In this document: piece after piece, positions 31,768 through 34,447 of the stretch
Layout of the letters: the number at the start of each line of letters is the position of its first letter
How positions within the stretch are numbered: position 1 is the stretch's first letter
Assembly (NCBI GenBank): GCA_001917905.1
Contig: MNEX01000331.1
Location: forward strand, 1-34,447
Source of the DNA: Acidobacteria bacterium 13_1_40CM_65_14
GTDB lineage: Bacteria > Acidobacteriota > Vicinamibacteria > Vicinamibacterales > CAVVIG01
Length of the DNA stretch: 34,447 nt
Direction: 5' to 3'
The notes under the pieces: model-generated
Told to the model about the DNA's origin: nothing
The model's input: only the letters and a program-made list of their open reading frames with translations
Databases searched by the model: none
Position numbers and translations under genes: made by a program

Positions 31768-32864
31768 CGAGGCGCTCCCGCTCTCGTGCAATCGGCGTAG
31801 TGCACCTCGCCGACGGCCTGAAGCCGCGACGCCGCGTCTTCCGGCGTGAGGTCGCGCTGCGGCGATCCCAGCAGCTCGAAGCCGACCATGAACTTGCGAA
31901 TCGTGGCCGACCGCAGCAGCGGCGGATAGACGTGCGCGTGCAGATGCCAATCGTCCGCCGACGTCTGCCGGATTGGCCGCTGATGAAAGCCCATCGAGTA
32001 CGGGAACGGCGCCTCGAACAGATTGTCGTACCGCGTGATCAGTCGTCGCAGGATGTCGGCGAGCGCGTCGCGCTCCGTGTCATTCAGCTCGTGCATCGCG
32101 CCGACGTGGCGCCGGCTGACGAGCAGTGTCTCGAACGGCCATACCGCCCAGAACGGCACGACGGCGAGAAACGCGTCGTTCTCACAGACGATCCGCTCGG
32201 CGAGCCGCGTCTCGACCCCGAAGTAGGCGCAGAGGAGACAGTCGCCGTGCCGCGATCGGCGGCGCGCGAACGCCTCTTGCTCGCGCGCCGGCTCGTTGGG
32301 AATCGTCTCGGTCGCCCAGATTTGTCCGTGCGGATGCGGGTTGCTCGCCCCCATCATCGGCCCGCGATTCTCGAACACCAGCGCGTACTGGACCCATGGC
32401 ATCGTTGCGAGCGACGCGTACTCGTCGATCCATCGATCGACGACCGCGCGAATCTCCGGCGTCGCCATTCGAGCGAGCGTCAGATCGTGGCGCGGCGAAA
32501 AGCACACGACGCGACACACGCCGCGCTCGCTTCGCGAGACGAGAAGATCGTCGTCTGGGTTCGGAGTTCGGAGTTCAGCGTTCGGAGTTCTCAGTTCTGA
32601 GCTCTGAGTTCTGACTTCCGCATTCTGCGGCCGCAGCGCGGCGAAATCGTTGTCGAACGCGAACGTCGACGAGTAGCGGGGATTCCGGACGCCGCGCGCA
32701 CGCTCGTTGCCCGGACACAGGTAACAGATCGGATCGAACGGCGGTGCGGCGTCGGCCGGCGCGGGATCGACGTGCCCCTGCCACGGCCGATCGTTTCGAC
32801 GCGGCGAGACGAGCACCCACTCCTGGCGCAGCGGATTGAATCGCCGATGCGGGTGGTCGTTCAT
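31764..32864 (-). CDS. galT: Galactose-1-phosphate uridylyltransferase
   Basis: This 366-residue HIT-superfamily enzyme begins NDHPHRRFNPLRQEWVLVSP. It has the zinc pair ICYLCPGNERA (Cys47, Cys50) and the catalytic motif GASNPHPHGQIW with His-Pro-His at 177-179. It transfers UMP from UDP-glucose to galactose-1-phosphate, the second step of the Leloir pathway. The ATG at 32862-32864 is chosen. The 103-residue upstream extension in the track is translated tandem repeat (KLSTTEKLSTTE...). Residues about 79-103 (PQNAEVRTQSSELRTPNAEL...) are encoded by a tandem simple repeat and replace or extend a loop between the zinc strand region and VCRVVCFSP. It ends in ATGA overlap with the GH36 gene. Confidence 0.94.
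   Translation of the reverse strand: MNDHPHRRFNPLRQEWVLVSPRRNDRPWQGHVDPAPADAAPPFDPICYLCPGNERARGVRNPRYSSTFAFDNDFAALRPQNAEVRTQSSELRTPNAELRTPNPDDDLLVSRSERGVCRVVCFSPRHDLTLARMATPEIRAVVDRWIDEYASLATMPWVQYALVFENRGPMMGASNPHPHGQIWATETIPNEPAREQEAFARRRSRHGDCLLCAYFGVETRLAERIVCENDAFLAVVPFWAVWPFETLLVSRRHVGAMHELNDTERDALADILRRLITRYDNLFEAPFPYSMGFHQRPIRQTSADDWHLHAHVYPPLLRSATIRKFMVGFELLGSPQRDLTPEDAASRLQAVGEVHYADCTRAGAPR
32557..32628. repeat. GTTCGGAGTTCGGAGTTC simple repeat inside galT
   Basis: Degenerate hexa- to octamer units (TTCGGAG, TTCAGCG, TTCTCAG, TTCTGAG) repeat about nine times. On the coding strand they give QNAEVRTQSSELRTPNAELR-type sequence. The frame of galT is preserved on both sides. Confidence 0.9.
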
Positions 32865-32879
32865 CACGACGCCGCCAGG

Positions 32880-33048
32880 CTCTCCACCACAGAGGACGCG
32901 GAGGACACGGAGGAGAAAACCTTCATAGGGCTCGACCTCCGTGTCCCCCGTGTCCCCCGTGGTGGAGAGCTTCTCCGTGGTGGAGAGCTTCTCCGTGGTG
33001 GAGAGCTTCTCCGTGGTGGAGAGCTTCTCCGTGGTGGAGAGCTTCTGC
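32880..33048. repeat. CTCCACCAC inverted repeat plus five 18-bp tandem units between galK and galT
   Basis: The left arm (32880-32913) and right arm (about 32937-32969) are inverted copies of the CTCCACCAC family. The right arm is followed by a tandem array of GTGGTGGAGAGCTTCTCC: units start at 32959, 32977, 32995, 33013 and 33031, the last with one mismatch. The array and right arm are translated as the galK tail (HHGEAL repeated). The left arm forms the galT leader. Confidence 0.95.
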
Positions 33049-34266
33049 GAGCCGCCACGCGCTGACGCCCTCACCCGCCGAACAGACCCACACGTCCGGT
33101 CGCAATCCCGATGCGGACTCGTAGCGCTCCTCGATCTCTCGCGACGCGCGATCGACGGCGGACGCATCGACAACCGCGATCGCGCAGCCGCCGAAGCCGC
33201 CGCCGGTCATGCGGGCGCCGTACACGCCTCCCAGTCCTCGCGCGATCGCCACCATGGCGTCGAGCTCGGCGCAGCTCACCTCGTAGTCGTCGCGCAGGCT
33301 GCGATGCGAGTCGTCCATCAGCCGGCCGAACGTCTCGAAGTCGGCGTCGCCGAGGGCGCGCGCAGCCGCTTCCACGCGCGCGTTCTCGGCGATCACGTGA
33401 CCGCAGCGGCGATAGATCTGATCGGATAGCTCGCCGCGGACGGCGTCGAGCTGCGCGAGCGTCGCGTCGCGGAGCGCGCGTATGCCGGGAAACCGCTGCG
33501 CGAGGACGCGCACGCCCGCTTCGCAGTCGGCGCGGCGCGCGTTGTATTCGCCGCTCGCGAGCTGATGTTTCACCATCGTGTTGCAGACGAGGACGCGAAG
33601 GGTCGAGGGCAGCGGCAGCCAGCGGCGCTCGAGGGTCCGCGTGTCCAGCATCAGCGCATGGCCTTCACGGCCGTAGCACGCGATCATCTGGTCCATGAGG
33701 CCGCATCGCGTGCCGGCGTACTCGTGCTCCGCGCGCTGGCACGCGCGCGCGAGTTGGACGAGGTCGATCGGCCGATTCGCCAGATCCAGTAGCGCGTACC
33801 CGCATGCCACCTCCAGCGCCGCCGAGGAGCTCAGGCCCGCGCCGATCGGCACGTCGCTCGCGATCAGGAGATCGGCGCCGCGGATCTCGCGGCCCTGCCC
33901 TTCGACAGGCTCAGGGCACCCCGAGCGTGTCGAGGGGTGAAAGGGCCGCGCGACATCCGACAAAACCGCCGAGACGCCGCGTACGTAGTCAACCCAATGA
34001 CGTCCTTGCGGGCGTTGCGGCCTTTGCGTTCCAGCGTCGATGGTCATCGTCTCGCCGTACTCACGCGACCGGGCCACGATCGTGCGGTCGTCGCGCGGCG
34101 CCGCGGCGACCCAGGTCGATCGGTCGAGCGCCATCGGCATCACGAAGCCGTCGTTGTAGTCGGTGTGCTCGCCGATCAGGTTCACGCGGCCGGGCGCGCG
34201 ATACAGGCGCGGCGATCGGCCGAAGGCGCGCTCGAACTCGCGGGCCAGATCTTCGGGATCAACCAT
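32923..34266 (-). CDS. galK: Galactokinase with repeat-derived insertions and tail
   Basis: This GHMP kinase has the galactokinase signature GRVNLIGEHTDYNDGFVMP (26-44), the ATP loop PIGAGLSSSAALEV (140-153), CGLMDQM with the catalytic Asp, and MTGGGFGGC near the end. It phosphorylates galactose at C1. Family length is about 350-390 residues, and this frame is 447. The excess is accounted for by three repeat-derived segments. These are GTQRPQRPQGRH (79-90), HPSTRSGCPEPVEGQG (about 110-125, just before the ATP loop strand), and a C-terminal run of HHGEAL units ending HHGGHGGHGGRAL. All conserved motifs remain, so it may still be active. The ATG at 34264-34266 overlaps the upstream small membrane gene by 8 nt. 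Confidence 0.94.
   Translation of the reverse strand: MVDPEDLAREFERAFGRSPRLYRAPGRVNLIGEHTDYNDGFVMPMALDRSTWVAAAPRDDRTIVARSREYGETMTIDAGTQRPQRPQGRHWVDYVRGVSAVLSDVARPFHPSTRSGCPEPVEGQGREIRGADLLIASDVPIGAGLSSSAALEVACGYALLDLANRPIDLVQLARACQRAEHEYAGTRCGLMDQMIACYGREGHALMLDTRTLERRWLPLPSTLRVLVCNTMVKHQLASGEYNARRADCEAGVRVLAQRFPGIRALRDATLAQLDAVRGELSDQIYRRCGHVIAENARVEAAARALGDADFETFGRLMDDSHRSLRDDYEVSCAELDAMVAIARGLGGVYGARMTGGGFGGCAIAVVDASAVDRASREIEERYESASGLRPDVWVCSAGEGVSAWRLAEALHHGEALHHGEALHHGEALHHGEALHHGGHGGHGGRAL
33898..33937. repeat. CCCTTCGACAGGCTCAGGG-type palindromic repeat inside galK
   Basis: The arms CCCTTCGACAGGCTC and GAGCGTGTCGAGGGG pair with two mismatches around a short loop. The element is translated in frame as HPSTRSGCPEPVEG-type peptide. 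The repeat type is common in many bacterial phyla (recalled, not searched). Confidence 0.9.
33999..34032. repeat. CTTTGCG-type simple repeat inside galK
   Basis: GACGTCCTTGCGGGCGTTGC followed by GGCCTTTGCGTTCC contains three degenerate units of the kind C-T-T-G-C-G-G. It encodes TQRPQRPQGR in galK. Its in-frame position and repetitive peptide suggest an inserted element rather than native sequence. Confidence 0.65.
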
Positions 34267-34447
34267 GGCGGCTCAACTTCGACACGGCCAGCAGCGTGAT
34301 CGCGAACGCCAGGATCACCAGACCCCACACAAGGTTGATGTTGATGCCGAGCGATCGCGCATAGATCGATTGGTCGCCGAACAATCCATACATCACGAGG
34401 AGCACACCCATCGTCGCGAACATCAAGCCGACCGGCACGCGCACGTC
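34259..34447 (-). CDS. Small membrane protein, 5' end at or beyond window edge
   Basis: At least 61 residues with two hydrophobic helices are visible: GLMFATMGVLLVMYGLFG and INLVWGLVILAFAITLLAVS, joined by a short polar loop (DQSIYARSLGIN). The GTG at 34442-34444 could be the start, but the frame is still open at the window edge (preceding codon Asp), so it is treated as partial. Its TGA overlaps the galK start by 8 nt, so the two are translationally linked. Function unknown; small two-helix proteins beside sugar genes sometimes accompany a transporter lying upstream, which cannot be seen here. Confidence 0.7.
   Translation of the reverse strand, partial: DVRVPVGLMFATMGVLLVMYGLFGDQSIYARSLGININLVWGLVILAFAITLLAVSKLSRHG

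Noticed and set aside
32959-33048. Possible CRISPR array
   Set aside because: Units of 18 bp abut with no spacers, and no cas genes are present.
31764-33173. 469-aa version of GalT
   Set aside because: The first 103 residues are translated tandem repeat and galK tail sequence. The family start is at 32864.
1-34447. tRNA, rRNA, integrase, transposase or attachment sites
   Set aside because: I looked for these on both strands and saw no cloverleaf-like conserved arms, no rRNA sequence and no recombinase motifs.

Overview
The window is about 34 kb of GC-rich, gene-dense DNA from a chromosome that looks like Acidobacteriota, most likely a Vicinamibacteria-type soil or sediment lineage. This is inferred from an orphan double-FtsX permease of the ADOP type, a giant TonB-dependent receptor with an N-terminal carboxypeptidase-regulatory domain, a GMC dehydrogenase paired with a gluconate-dehydrogenase subunit 3 protein, and many dispersed palindromic repeats. 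No rRNA, tRNA, CRISPR array, prophage or intact insertion sequence was seen.

Layout. (1) 2-757 (+) is the end of an alpha/beta hydrolase. (2) 1192-10127 (-) is one tightly coupled seven-gene set, in transcription order: M28-like peptidase, ankyrin protein, YhdH-type reductase, Tat-exported subunit 3 protein, GMC oxidoreductase, cupredoxin-like secreted protein and ADOP permease. Most junctions overlap by 1-11 nt. (3) 10358-11160 (+) holds a small membrane-anchored protein and a truncated outer-membrane-protein remnant. (4) 11157-21679 (-) runs TonB receptor, DUF6807 protein, Gfo/Idh oxidoreductase, a broken TonB-receptor remnant, kduD, eda, kdgK and an amidohydrolase. (5) 21974-26601 (+), divergent from the TonB receptor, runs FadR-type regulator, SDR, UxaA small and large subunits, and an ExuT-like transporter. 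(6) 26829-34447 (-) runs a small membrane protein, galK, galT, GH36 alpha-galactosidase, manD, a sugar-phosphate epimerase-like protein and a hypothetical protein.

Function. Blocks 4-6 look like a plant-polysaccharide locus. The TonB receptor would import oligosaccharide, and the MFS carrier would import hexuronate. UxaA (altronate) and ManD (mannonate) would both give 2-keto-3-deoxygluconate (KDG). KdgK and Eda would convert KDG to pyruvate and glyceraldehyde-3-phosphate, and KduD would serve the unsaturated-uronate branch. GH36, GalK and GalT would handle galactose. The FadR-type regulator has a TATAAT box and a TGGT-N3-ACCA operator directly over its start. Uronate isomerase, classical UxaB/UxuB, GalE and pectinases are not in the window.

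The most striking feature is how many unrelated dispersed repeat families have entered coding sequence in frame. Repeat-derived peptides sit inside galK (two), galT, the Gfo/Idh gene and the M28-like gene. They lie at signal-peptide junctions of two more genes. They form C-terminal tails on eda, galK, the UxaA small subunit and the FadR-type regulator. kduD itself is fused in frame behind the 3' end of a dead TonB-receptor gene and probably uses a GTG codon inherited from it.
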